The notes below the pieces were generated by a model. The model saw nothing but the letters and a program-made list of their open reading frames with translations, was not told where the DNA came from and searched no databases. The translations under genes were made by a program, and so were the position numbers. Shown in pieces: positions 1-7,367 of a DNA stretch of 33,083 bases. How positions within the stretch are numbered: position 1 is the stretch's first letter; every line of letters begins with the position of its first letter. The stretch comes from Flavobacterium sp. (GTDB lineage Bacteria; Bacteroidota; Bacteroidia; Flavobacteriales; Flavobacteriaceae), in contig NZ_JBCNKR010000008.1 of assembly GCF_039595935.1 (NCBI RefSeq), positions 1-33,083 of the forward strand, read 5' to 3'.

Positions 1-35
1 CACTAAAATAAAAAATGAAGGTTGATATAGCAAAT

Positions 36-115
36 GAGATTGCTTCGTTCCTCGCAAAGACTTAATGTTGCGTATAAAAAGAATTTGTGAAAATTCGTGA
101 AATTAGTGTCTGAAA
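36..115. repeat. Dispersed intergenic repeat fragments downstream of the RND gene
   Basis: Two repeat words lie here. Bases 36-61 read on the minus strand as GTCTTTGCGAGGAACGAAGC and onward to AATCTC, a relative of the GAGGAACGA hairpin at 7083-7186. Bases about 80-112 (TTCGTGAAATTAGTGTC) resemble the CACGAATT/TAGTGGC word near 25386-25425. Both lie just past the stop codon of the minus-strand RND gene. No hairpin terminator is evident in what is visible. Confidence 0.5.
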
Positions 116-118
116 AAC

Positions 119-2485
119 TTATTTCTCCAAATTCTCCAATTCCTCTTTCTTAGTCTTCTTCTTCTCAAAAGTTAAAACCAGCGAAGGCAATACAACCAAG
201 TTCGCAAACATTGCAAAAGCCAAAGTACAAGAAATTAGACCTCCAAGTGCAATGGTTCCGCTAAAGCTTGATAACGTGAAAGTCGCAAAACCTAAAATCA
301 AAACTACCGAAGTGTAAAAAGTACTGATTCCGGTTTCTCTTAAAGCACTGAAAACAGATTTCTTCACTTTTCCGCCGCTTTGAAGCAAATCATGTCGATA
401 CTTCGCCATAAACTGAATCGCATTATCAACCGAGATTCCGAACGCGATACTAAATACTAAAATCGTCGAAGGTTTTAACGGAATTCCAAAATAACCCATT
501 AATCCGGAAGTAATACAAAGTGGTAAAACATTTGTAATTACCGATGCCATTACCATTTTGAAAGAACGGAATAAATACAAAATCAGAACGGCAATTGTTA
601 AAATTGCGAAAATCAATGACTCAATTAAGTTGTCAACCAAGTATGAAGTTCCTTTTTGAAAAACCAAAGCTTTTCCGGTAACGGTAACTTCAAAACGATC
701 TTTCGGGAAAATCTCAGCAATTTTTGCATTTAATTTTTTCTCCACTTTCGCCATTTCATCCGTTCCGATATCTTTCATGAAAGTTGTGATTCTTGCATAT
801 TGTCCAGTTGAATCCACATATGCTTTCATTAAATTTTCTTTACTGTTTTTAGTCGCATTTTTAGCATAACTCAAAATAAAAGTCTGCTCCTGCGAAGTTG
901 GCAATTGGTAATATTCAGGATTTCCGTTGTAGAAAGCCTGTTTAGAATATTTAACCAAATTCACGATCGAAACCGGTTTTGCCAATTCCGGAATTTCTGC
1001 AATCGTATTTTGCAGTTCGTCCATTTTACGAATTGTCGAAGCTTTCATGACACCTTTTTTCTTTTTGGTGTCAATCATAATTTCAAGCGGCATAACTCCG
1101 TTAAATTCTTTTTCGTAAAATAAAATGTCTTTAAAGAAAGAAGCACTTTTTGGCATTTCACCAATTAAACTTCCGGAAACTTTCATTTGTGCAACCCCAA
1201 TAACACTGAAAACTAAAAGTAAACCGTAAACGATATAAACGAATTTACGTTTCGTTTTAACTATATCTTCAACAACATTTAATAAAGTCGAAATATAAGT
1301 TTTCGTTAAATGGTATAAGTGTTTTTCTTTTGGCAGCGGCATAAAACTGTAAATAATCGGCACGATAAAAAGTGTCAATAAATAAACAGAAATCACGTTG
1401 ATAGAAGTTACCAGACCAAATTCAAAAAGCAAATCGTTTCCGGTAATCATAAACGTAGCAAAACCAATTGCTGTAGTTAAATTTGTCATTAAAGTAGAAA
1501 CTCCAATTTTTGAAATAACACGCTGCAACGCTTTTGCCTGATTGTTATGTAATTTAATTTCCTGCTGGTATTTATTAATAAGGAAAATACAGTTTGTAAT
1601 TCCGATAACGATAATCAGCGGTGGAATAATGGCTGTTAAAATTGTGATTTTATAACCAAATAATCCAAGTGTTCCAAACGACCAGATTACGCCGACAATC
1701 AAAATGCAGATTGAAATAAAAGTTGCTCTGAACGAACGGAAAAAGAAAAAGAAAATCAACGAAACAGTCAATAAAGCTGCACCAATAAAAAGACCAATTT
1801 CGCCTTTCATGTCTGCCGCATTAATTGTTCTGATGTATGGCATTCCCGAAACTTTAAGATCGATTCCGGTTGTTTTTTCGAATTTGTCGATTTTCGGAAC
1901 CAGATTTTCAAGAATAAATGTTTTTCTTTCGGCTGTATTTACCAGTTTTTTATTGATATAAATGGCAGAACGAACACTTCCGCTTTCTTTATTAAATAAA
2001 AGACCTTCATAAAAAGGTAAATTATGAAACAAATCATATTGTACACTTTTTAAATAAGCAGGGTCTAAAACTTTGCTTTGATCTATAAAAGGTGCTAAAA
2101 CAAATTTTTCGTTGACAGTATCTTTTTCAAGTTTTTTCAAATCGTTTAGAGAAACAACCAAATCAACTTCTTTCGATTTTTTTAAACCGGTCATTAACTC
2201 GTTCCAAGCCGCGTAATTTTTTGGTGTAAAGAATTTTGGATCTTTAAAACCAATAACCACAAGATTTCCTTCTTCACCAAATTTGTCTAAAAATTTTTGA
2301 TAGTCTTTGTTTGCAGTATGATTTTTCGGAAGCAGGTTTGCTTCAGTATAAGTCATAGCAAGGTTTTTCCATTGGTAACCAAGGAAAATAGTCAAAGCAG
2401 AAAGAATAATCAGAATTGTTATTCTGTTTTTAAGTATAATTCGGGCCAACTTCTCCCAAAATCCAACTTGAATAGCGTTTTTCAT
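119..2485 (-). CDS. RND-superfamily (MMPL) transporter
   Basis: This 788-residue integral inner-membrane protein has the RND/MMPL layout. One helix near residues 20-38 is followed by a large periplasmic domain (about 40-230) and a block of helices (about 230-385). A second periplasmic domain and a second helix block (about 620-780) follow. The second block contains the typical run GISVDNAIQFMAKYRHDL. RND proteins of this single-polypeptide type use the proton gradient to move lipids or hydrophobic molecules. The substrate cannot be read from the sequence. No membrane-fusion or outer-membrane partner gene is adjacent, which fits the MMPL/HpnN-like group better than AcrB-type tripartite pumps. 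It is transcribed alone, divergently from the SMR gene, with a TACATTTG box just upstream. Confidence 0.85.
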   Translation of the reverse strand: MKNAIQVGFWEKLARIILKNRITILIILSALTIFLGYQWKNLAMTYTEANLLPKNHTANKDYQKFLDKFGEEGNLVVIGFKDPKFFTPKNYAAWNELMTGLKKSKEVDLVVSLNDLKKLEKDTVNEKFVLAPFIDQSKVLDPAYLKSVQYDLFHNLPFYEGLLFNKESGSVRSAIYINKKLVNTAERKTFILENLVPKIDKFEKTTGIDLKVSGMPYIRTINAADMKGEIGLFIGAALLTVSLIFFFFFRSFRATFISICILIVGVIWSFGTLGLFGYKITILTAIIPPLIIVIGITNCIFLINKYQQEIKLHNNQAKALQRVISKIGVSTLMTNLTTAIGFATFMITGNDLLFEFGLVTSINVISVYLLTLFIVPIIYSFMPLPKEKHLYHLTKTYISTLLNVVEDIVKTKRKFVYIVYGLLLVFSVIGVAQMKVSGSLIGEMPKSASFFKDILFYEKEFNGVMPLEIMIDTKKKKGVMKASTIRKMDELQNTIAEIPELAKPVSIVNLVKYSKQAFYNGNPEYYQLPTSQEQTFILSYAKNATKNSKENLMKAYVDSTGQYARITTFMKDIGTDEMAKVEKKLNAKIAEIFPKDRFEVTVTGKALVFQKGTSYLVDNLIESLIFAILTIAVLILYLFRSFKMVMASVITNVLPLCITSGLMGYFGIPLKPSTILVFSIAFGISVDNAIQFMAKYRHDLLQSGGKVKKSVFSALRETGISTFYTSVVLILGFATFTLSSFSGTIALGGLISCTLAFAMFANLVVLPSLVLTFEKKKTKKEELENLEK

Positions 2486-2505
2486 AAAATCTTTAAAAAT
2501 GGTTG

Positions 2506-2513
2506 CAAATGTA
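2506..2513 (-). promoter_or_regulatory. Probable -7 promoter box of the RND gene
   Basis: On the minus strand the bases read TACATTTG, an exact match to the Bacteroidota -7 consensus TAnnTTTG, 20 bases before the RND start codon. A TTG lies 24 bases further upstream, slightly beyond the usual 17-23 spacing, so the -33 assignment is weak. Confidence 0.5.
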
Positions 2514-2665
2514 GTGAAAACTGCTCAAAATCATAAACAATCAATTGTATTTTACTAAATGTTAACACAAATTTGTTTTGTTTTTATTGTGATAATTTTC
2601 CTGCTTTTTACAGTTTAGTCGTTAGGTTTTCTCATATTTGCATTTAATTTAAAAATGAAAAGAAA

Positions 2666-2995
2666 ATGAATTGGATTTTATTGATTATTGCAGGACTTTT
2701 TGAAGTTGGATTTGCGTCATGTCTTGGAAAAGCAAAAGAAACGACCGGAATTGTATCGACTTACTGGATGGTTGGTTTTTTTGTATGCCTCTCAATCAGT
2801 ATGATTTTATTGTATAAAGCAACGCAGACTTTACCAATTGGAACGGCTTATGCGGTATGGACAGGAATTGGTGCAGTAGGAACTGTTTTAGTTGGAATTT
2901 TTATTTTTAAAGAACCAGCAGCTTTTTGGAGAATATTTTTCCTTACCACTTTGATTGCATCAATTATTGGTTTGAAATTCGTTTCAAGTCATTAA
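2666..2995 (+). CDS. sugE: SMR-family exporter, Gdx/SugE type
   Basis: A 109-residue protein with four predicted helices, the normal size for a small multidrug resistance transporter. The essential membrane carboxylate is Glu13, in AGLFEVGF. The block LPIGTAYAVWTGIGAVG is nearly identical to E. coli Gdx (SugE), which exports guanidinium in exchange for protons. EmrE-type drug pumps differ in this block. The tryptophan after Glu13 in E. coli Gdx is Phe16 here. The protein works as an antiparallel dimer, and a single gene suggests a dual-topology homodimer. An ATG at 2655 runs into a stop after four codons, so 2666 is the start. I see no guanidine riboswitch in the 180-base upstream gap. Guanidinium specificity is inferred from the family. 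Confidence 0.85.
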   Translation: MNWILLIIAGLFEVGFASCLGKAKETTGIVSTYWMVGFFVCLSISMILLYKATQTLPIGTAYAVWTGIGAVGTVLVGIFIFKEPAAFWRIFFLTTLIASIIGLKFVSSH

Positions 2996-3004
2996 TAAAA
3001 TATA

Positions 3005-3085
3005 TGCCACAGATTACACAGATCTAAAGGATTTTTTCATTAAATAATTATTTTTAATCTGTGATAATCTCTGTAATCTGTGGCA
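3005..3085. repeat. Inverted repeat between the SMR gene and the LytS-like kinase
   Basis: Arms of 19 bases at 3005-3023 and 3067-3085 (TGCCACAGATTACACAGAT and its complement with one mismatch) can form a long stem. A CACAGATTAAAA word of the same family recurs at 15550-15589. It sits between two + strand genes and may end the upstream transcript, but the position next to a second gene leaves its role open. Confidence 0.7.
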
Positions 3086-3108
3086 AAAAATCTTAACCAT
3101 TCTAAACA

Positions 3109-3870
3109 ATGCAGGAAAACAATACCACAACTTTTATATTTCTAGCGATTCTTTTACTATTGATTGTCATAATTTGTTTTATGATTTATCAATTAATGCA
3201 GGCCAAAAAGTCAAAAGAAGATGCTGAAAAAAGTTTTTATGCGCTTGAGGCAAAAGTGAATGATTTACAGTTAGAAAATTTAGAGTCAAAACTGAACCCG
3301 CATTTGTTTAAGAATATTTTAAATTCGATTCAGTCGCATGCTTACCAGACTTATTTTGCATTAGATAAACTGGCCAATGTTCTGGATTATATTTTATACG
3401 AAAGCAAAAAGAAATTTGTCACGGCAAAAGAAGAAATCAATTTTGCACTCAATTTAATCGAAATAAATAAAATCAAGGTTAGTCCGCTTTTTGAACTCAA
3501 GATAAAGACTAATATCAATGAAGATGACAAACTGTACGAACAGCCTTTGCTTGCGCCGCTGATTTCTATAGATCTAATCGAAAATGCTTTTAAACATGCT
3601 GATCTGCAAAGTGCCGATGCTTTTATTTCGGTAGTTTTTGAGTTTAAGGACAATGCTTTTTTTATGACGGTTTCTAATAAAATCTCAGATAAAAAAGTGC
3701 TGAAAAAAGAACGAAGCGGTTTTGGACATGCTACTCTTGAACACCGATTACGCATTATTTACAAGAATAATTTTAAACTCGATAAATTTGTAGAAAACGA
3801 TGTTTATATTGCTCATTTAAAAATAGATTTACTTGAATACAAAACTGAAATGCTTGCTACTGGACGATGA
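3109..3870 (+). CDS. LytS-like sensor histidine kinase (His_kinase/HATPase)
   Basis: A 253-residue kinase. It has one N-terminal transmembrane helix (about 9-30), a short coiled coil (about 32-58), and the His_kinase domain with phospho-acceptor His65 in KLNPHLFKN. A HATPase domain follows, with the N-box Asn159 in DLIENAFKHAD and a glycine box around 198-205 (ERSGFGHATLEHRL). This is the LytS/YehU-type kinase architecture, which pairs with LytTR response regulators. There is almost no extracellular part, so any signal is probably sensed in or next to the membrane. The 3' end overlaps the LytTR gene by 38 bases, making a clear two-gene operon. The inducing signal is unknown. Confidence 0.88.
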   Translation: MQENNTTTFIFLAILLLLIVIICFMIYQLMQAKKSKEDAEKSFYALEAKVNDLQLENLESKLNPHLFKNILNSIQSHAYQTYFALDKLANVLDYILYESKKKFVTAKEEINFALNLIEINKIKVSPLFELKIKTNINEDDKLYEQPLLAPLISIDLIENAFKHADLQSADAFISVVFEFKDNAFFMTVSNKISDKKVLKKERSGFGHATLEHRLRIIYKNNFKLDKFVENDVYIAHLKIDLLEYKTEMLATGR

Positions 3871-4552
3871 GCTTCCGGGATTAACTTATTTGAAAATGCT
3901 CTGCGAACAAATTCCGGAATTGGAAATCGTAAAGACATTTAATAATCCGCAGAAACTTTTATCTGATATTCCTGATCTCGAATTCGATCTCTTAATTTCT
4001 GATATCGAAATGCCGGGAATGGACGGCTTGCATCTAGCCGAAATGCTGGATAATAAACTCGTAATTTTTTGCACAGCTTATAAAGATTATGCAGCAGATG
4101 CTTTTAATATTGATGCTGTAGATTATATCACAAAACCGGTAAAATTAGAACGTTTGCAAAAAGCAGTTTCAAAAGCTTTTGAACGTTTTGACAAACCTGC
4201 CTCTTCTAAAAAATTTATTCAGCTAAATACGGATAAAGGAAAAACATTATTGTATTTCAATCAGATTCAATATATAAAAACAGCACTAAGCGATAGCCGC
4301 GACAAAACCGTTTTGCTTGCTGATGGAAGTTTCCTGAATTTGAAAAATGTAAAATTCGAAACCCTTTTGAATGAGTTGCCCGAAGCTGATTTCTGCCGAA
4401 TCAATAAAAAAGAAATCATTGCCGTTAAAGCGATAAAATTCTTTAATCATAACGAAATTGTGCTGCATCACGTTGAAGAAAACAATAAAAATACGACCTT
4501 AATTTTAAGTGAAACCTATCGTTCTGATTTTTTGAAAAAGGTAAAATTATAA
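3833..4552 (+). CDS. LytTR-family response regulator
   Basis: A 239-residue regulator. The receiver domain (1-120) shows the acidic pair Asp11-Asp12, phospho-acceptor Asp57 in LLISDIEMPGMDG, and Lys101 in DYITKPVKL. A LytTR DNA-binding domain follows at about 130-235. The start is unusual. The reading frame is closed by TAG at 3824-3826 and contains no ATG before the receiver core, so the TTG at 3833 is the most likely initiator. It gives MNTKLKCLLLDDE, the normal N-terminus for the family. The gene begins inside the last 38 bases of the kinase gene, so translation is probably coupled. Targets cannot be deduced. Confidence 0.88.
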   Translation: MNTKLKCLLLDDELPGLTYLKMLCEQIPELEIVKTFNNPQKLLSDIPDLEFDLLISDIEMPGMDGLHLAEMLDNKLVIFCTAYKDYAADAFNIDAVDYITKPVKLERLQKAVSKAFERFDKPASSKKFIQLNTDKGKTLLYFNQIQYIKTALSDSRDKTVLLADGSFLNLKNVKFETLLNELPEADFCRINKKEIIAVKAIKFFNHNEIVLHHVEENNKNTTLILSETYRSDFLKKVKL

Positions 4553-4572
4553 AATGCTGGTATCAAAGTTAT

Positions 4573-4596
4573 ATGTGCCTAACGGCACATTTTATC
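4573..4596 (+). terminator. Terminator of the kinase/LytTR operon
   Basis: A 7-bp stem ATGTGCC/GGCACAT with a four-base loop is followed by TTTTATCTT, 20 bases after the LytTR stop codon. Confidence 0.7.
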
Positions 4597-4632
4597 TTAT
4601 GATTTACTAACTTATTACAAAGTTTTTCAGAC

Positions 4633-4666
4633 TTGTTACATAGATTGAAAATTAGCTCTGAATTTG
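4633..4666 (+). promoter_or_regulatory. Possible promoter of the antiporter gene
   Basis: TTG at 4633-4635 lies 23 bases before TGAATTTG (4659-4666), one mismatch from TAnnTTTG. If it is used, transcription would start near 4673. That rules out a TTG start at 4664 and supports the ATG at 4724. Confidence 0.3.
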
Positions 4667-4723
4667 TTTTTTCACTTAAAACTCAGTTCTGATATTTGCG
4701 GCAATAAATCAAAAGAACGAGTT

Positions 4724-6994
4724 ATGAATAACATTAAAAACTCTGTATTTTACGTTACAATTATTGGTGGTTTTACAGCCCTGATATATTGGGTAATCTC
4801 AAAAGGCGCTGCTCTTGAAGTAGGCCGTAATATTGTCAAGAAAAAAATCGAAAGCAACCATTGGAATGATTTCCTGCATTCGATGGTTGAAAATTTACAG
4901 CATCCTCTTGCTATTTTATTAGCACAAATCGTAACCATCATTCTTGTAGCTCGTTTATTTGGATGGTTTTTTAGAAAAATAGGACAGCCGTCTGTAATTG
5001 GAGAAATGATTGCCGGTATTGTTCTCGGGCCATCTTTGGTAGGAATGTATTTTCCTGAATTTTCTGCCGCTTTATTTCCAAAAGAATCATTAGGAAACTT
5101 ACAATTTTTAAGTCAGATAGGTTTAATCCTTTTCATGTTTGTTATTGGTATGGAACTGGATTTAAAAGTGCTTAAAAATAAAGCCCATGATGCAGTTGTT
5201 ATTAGTCATGCCAGTATTGTAATTCCGTTTGCTTTAGGGCTTACATTGGCTTATTTTATATACCACACTTTTGCTCCAATTGGAGTTGAATTCTCTTCTT
5301 TCGGATTATTTATGGGAATTGCCATGAGTATAACGGCTTTTCCGGTTTTGGCCAGAATAGTTCAGGAAAGAGGTATGCAGAAAACCAAACTCGGGACAAT
5401 TGCAATTACCTGCGCTGCCGCAGATGATATTACTGCCTGGTGTATTCTTGCTGTTGTAATTGCTATTGTAAAAGCAGGTTCGTTTACGAGTGCTTTATAC
5501 GTTATTGGTTTAGCGATTTTATACGTAATTGTTATGTTGAAAATCGTTCGTCCCTTTTTGAAACGTGTTGGAGATTTGAACGCCACAAGAGAAAGTTTGA
5601 ATAAACCCGTAGTAGCCATTTTCTTTTTAACGCTTTTATTCTCGGCTTATGCTGCTGAATTGATTGGAATTCATGCTTTGTTTGGAGCTTTCCTTGCCGG
5701 AGCCATTATGCCGGAAAACAATAAATTCAGAAATATATTTATTGAAAAAGTCGAAGATGTTGCGATAATTGTATTGTTGCCTTTATTTTTTGTTTTCACA
5801 GGTTTACGTACACAAATTGGGTTATTAAGTGATCCGGCTTTATGGAAAGTAACAGGATTAATTATTGCCGTAGCCGTAGCCGGAAAATTCTTTGGAAGTG
5901 CTCTTGCTGCTAAGTTTGTGGGGCAAAACTGGAAAGACAGTTTGGCTATTGGAGCTTTAATGAATACAAGAGGTTTAATGGAACTTGTGGTTTTAAATAT
6001 CGGATACGATCTTGGGGTTTTATCTACAGAAATTTTTACCATGATGGTTATTATGGCTTTAGTAACTACTTTTATGACGGGACCGGCTTTAGACTTAATC
6101 GGATTTATTTTTAAAGATAAAATCACAGCTATTCCGCAAGAAATTGGAAACAAAAGCAAATACAAAATACTCCTTTCATTTGGAACTCCTGAAAGAGGGA
6201 AAAAGCTTTTGAAAATTGCAAACAGTCTGGTTAAAAAACAACCCGATAATTCGATTGTAACTGCAATGCATTTGTCACTAAGTACAGAAATACATTCTTT
6301 TGATGTAAAAGATCACGAACGTAAAATGCTGGTTCCGGTTATAGAAGAATCGAATCGTTTAAATCAAAATATGGTTAGTTTATTTAAAGTGTCTAATGAT
6401 ATTGATACTGATATTATTGACTCGGCTAATCAGGGAGAATACGATTTATTGCTGGTTGGTTTAGGACAGTCGATTTTTGACGGAACTCTTCTTGGAAAAA
6501 TCCTGGGTTTCACAACCCGAATTGTAAATCCCGATCGTTTAATCGATAAATTCACAGGAAAAGAAGGTTTGTTTGAAAATAACCCTTTTGATGAAAGAAC
6601 CAGACATATTATTGCAAAAACCAAAATGCCGGTTGGTATTTTTATCGATAAAGATTTAGAAGAAGTAAATCAGGTTTTTATGCCTGTTTTTAGTAAAGAA
6701 GATGCTTTTTTAATTGATTATGCTAAAAAATTAATCAATAATAACGGTTCTCAAATTACAGTTCTGGATGCCAGCGGTGAAGTTAAAAACACTCGTGAAA
6801 TTCAGGAAACAATTAGATCTATAGAGCAGATTGCTCCAAATCATATTATGATTATGCACGACAGAACAATTAAAAAAGAATTTTTAGATGGTCAGAACTT
6901 AATGATTATAAGTTTAGACAGCTGGAAAAAACTAATTGAATCTCAAAGTACCTGGCTGAATAATACACCTTCAGTTTTGATTTTGAAGCCATAA
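4724..6994 (+). CDS. Kef/CPA2-type monovalent cation:proton antiporter
   Basis: A 756-residue inner-membrane protein. After an N-terminal helix and a short segment comes a Na_H_Exchanger domain of about a dozen helices (about 70-470). It carries typical CPA2 stretches such as GQPSVIGEMIAGIVLGPSL, GMELDLKVL and the acidic AADDITAW motif. The C-terminal third is soluble and resembles a universal-stress-protein-like regulatory domain rather than a TrkA-N/RCK domain. Such proteins exchange K+ or Na+ for H+ and support pH and osmotic balance. I chose ATG 4724 because the longer frame from TTG 4664 adds 20 residues that look unlike a membrane start. The gene stands alone between two terminators. 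The ion specificity is not determined by the sequence. Confidence 0.85.
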   Translation: MNNIKNSVFYVTIIGGFTALIYWVISKGAALEVGRNIVKKKIESNHWNDFLHSMVENLQHPLAILLAQIVTIILVARLFGWFFRKIGQPSVIGEMIAGIVLGPSLVGMYFPEFSAALFPKESLGNLQFLSQIGLILFMFVIGMELDLKVLKNKAHDAVVISHASIVIPFALGLTLAYFIYHTFAPIGVEFSSFGLFMGIAMSITAFPVLARIVQERGMQKTKLGTIAITCAAADDITAWCILAVVIAIVKAGSFTSALYVIGLAILYVIVMLKIVRPFLKRVGDLNATRESLNKPVVAIFFLTLLFSAYAAELIGIHALFGAFLAGAIMPENNKFRNIFIEKVEDVAIIVLLPLFFVFTGLRTQIGLLSDPALWKVTGLIIAVAVAGKFFGSALAAKFVGQNWKDSLAIGALMNTRGLMELVVLNIGYDLGVLSTEIFTMMVIMALVTTFMTGPALDLIGFIFKDKITAIPQEIGNKSKYKILLSFGTPERGKKLLKIANSLVKKQPDNSIVTAMHLSLSTEIHSFDVKDHERKMLVPVIEESNRLNQNMVSLFKVSNDIDTDIIDSANQGEYDLLLVGLGQSIFDGTLLGKILGFTTRIVNPDRLIDKFTGKEGLFENNPFDERTRHIIAKTKMPVGIFIDKDLEEVNQVFMPVFSKEDAFLIDYAKKLINNNGSQITVLDASGEVKNTREIQETIRSIEQIAPNHIMIMHDRTIKKEFLDGQNLMIISLDSWKKLIESQSTWLNNTPSVLILKP

Positions 6995-7018
6995 AGATTT
7001 TTAAATAATCAAATTGTT

Positions 7019-7064
7019 AAATTCCAAATTCCAATTTTCATGATTGGAATTTGGAATTTTTTAT
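7019..7064 (+). terminator. Terminator after the antiporter gene
   Basis: A perfect 15-bp stem, ATTCCAAATTCCAAT (7021-7035) with ATTGGAATTTGGAAT (7043-7057), is followed by a T run. The same hairpin in a wobble-paired version ends leuS at 25341-25376, so it is a reused repeat. Confidence 0.75.
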
Positions 7065-7082
7065 TTGAGTTTTGTTCGCATT

Positions 7083-7186
7083 TTTGTCATTCCGAGGAAC
7101 GAGGAATCTCCGCAAGTAACTCCGCAACGTAACTCCAAACTTTGTAGAGCTTCTCGTGGAGATTCCTCGTTCCTCGGAATGACAAA
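7083..7186. repeat. 29-bp perfect inverted repeat (GAGGAACGA family)
   Basis: Arms at 7083-7111 (TTTGTCATTCCGAGGAACGA then GGAATCTCC) and 7158-7186 are perfect complements, separated by 46 bases. A single-arm relative occurs at 36-61. The 86-codon frame crossing it is a by-product of the repeat and not a gene. This is probably a non-autonomous dispersed repeat. Confidence 0.85.
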
Positions 7187-7229
7187 CAGAACTTTTTTAT
7201 TATTATGGATTATGTTTGTAGAATATAGG

Positions 7230-7352
7230 ACTGTCCTTCGATTTCGCTCAGGAAGACAAAAATCCGAGAAGCACTTTGCGCTCTCATTAAAATTTATTTC
7301 TTAAAAACCTTAGCGACCTTTGCGAAAAAACCTTTGCGAACTTTGCGGTTAA
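7230..7352. repeat. Further dispersed repeat words before the DUF5686 gene
   Basis: Bases 7230-7258 contain CCTTCGATTTCGCTCAGG, matching on the other strand the CCTGAGCGAAGTCTAAGG word at 14427-14451. Bases 7306-7352 carry CTTAGCGACC and CTTTGCG words that recur at 15471-15788 and 25453-25701. The 373-base gap from 6995 to 7367 therefore holds a terminator and repeats, with no credible gene. Confidence 0.6.
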
Positions 7353-7367
7353 ATTCTCAATCAAAAT

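Noticed and set aside
2486..2665. Guanidine riboswitch upstream of the Gdx/SugE gene
   Set aside because: No ACGR-loop hairpins or other recognisable guanidine riboswitch elements in the gap.
5671..6165. 164-codon minus-strand frame
   Set aside because: Entirely antisense to the antiporter membrane domain, whose motifs are clear. There is no independent start signal.
7044..7304. 86-codon + strand frame after the antiporter gene
   Set aside because: It runs through the terminator and the 29-bp inverted repeat. The apparent protein is a translation of repeat DNA.
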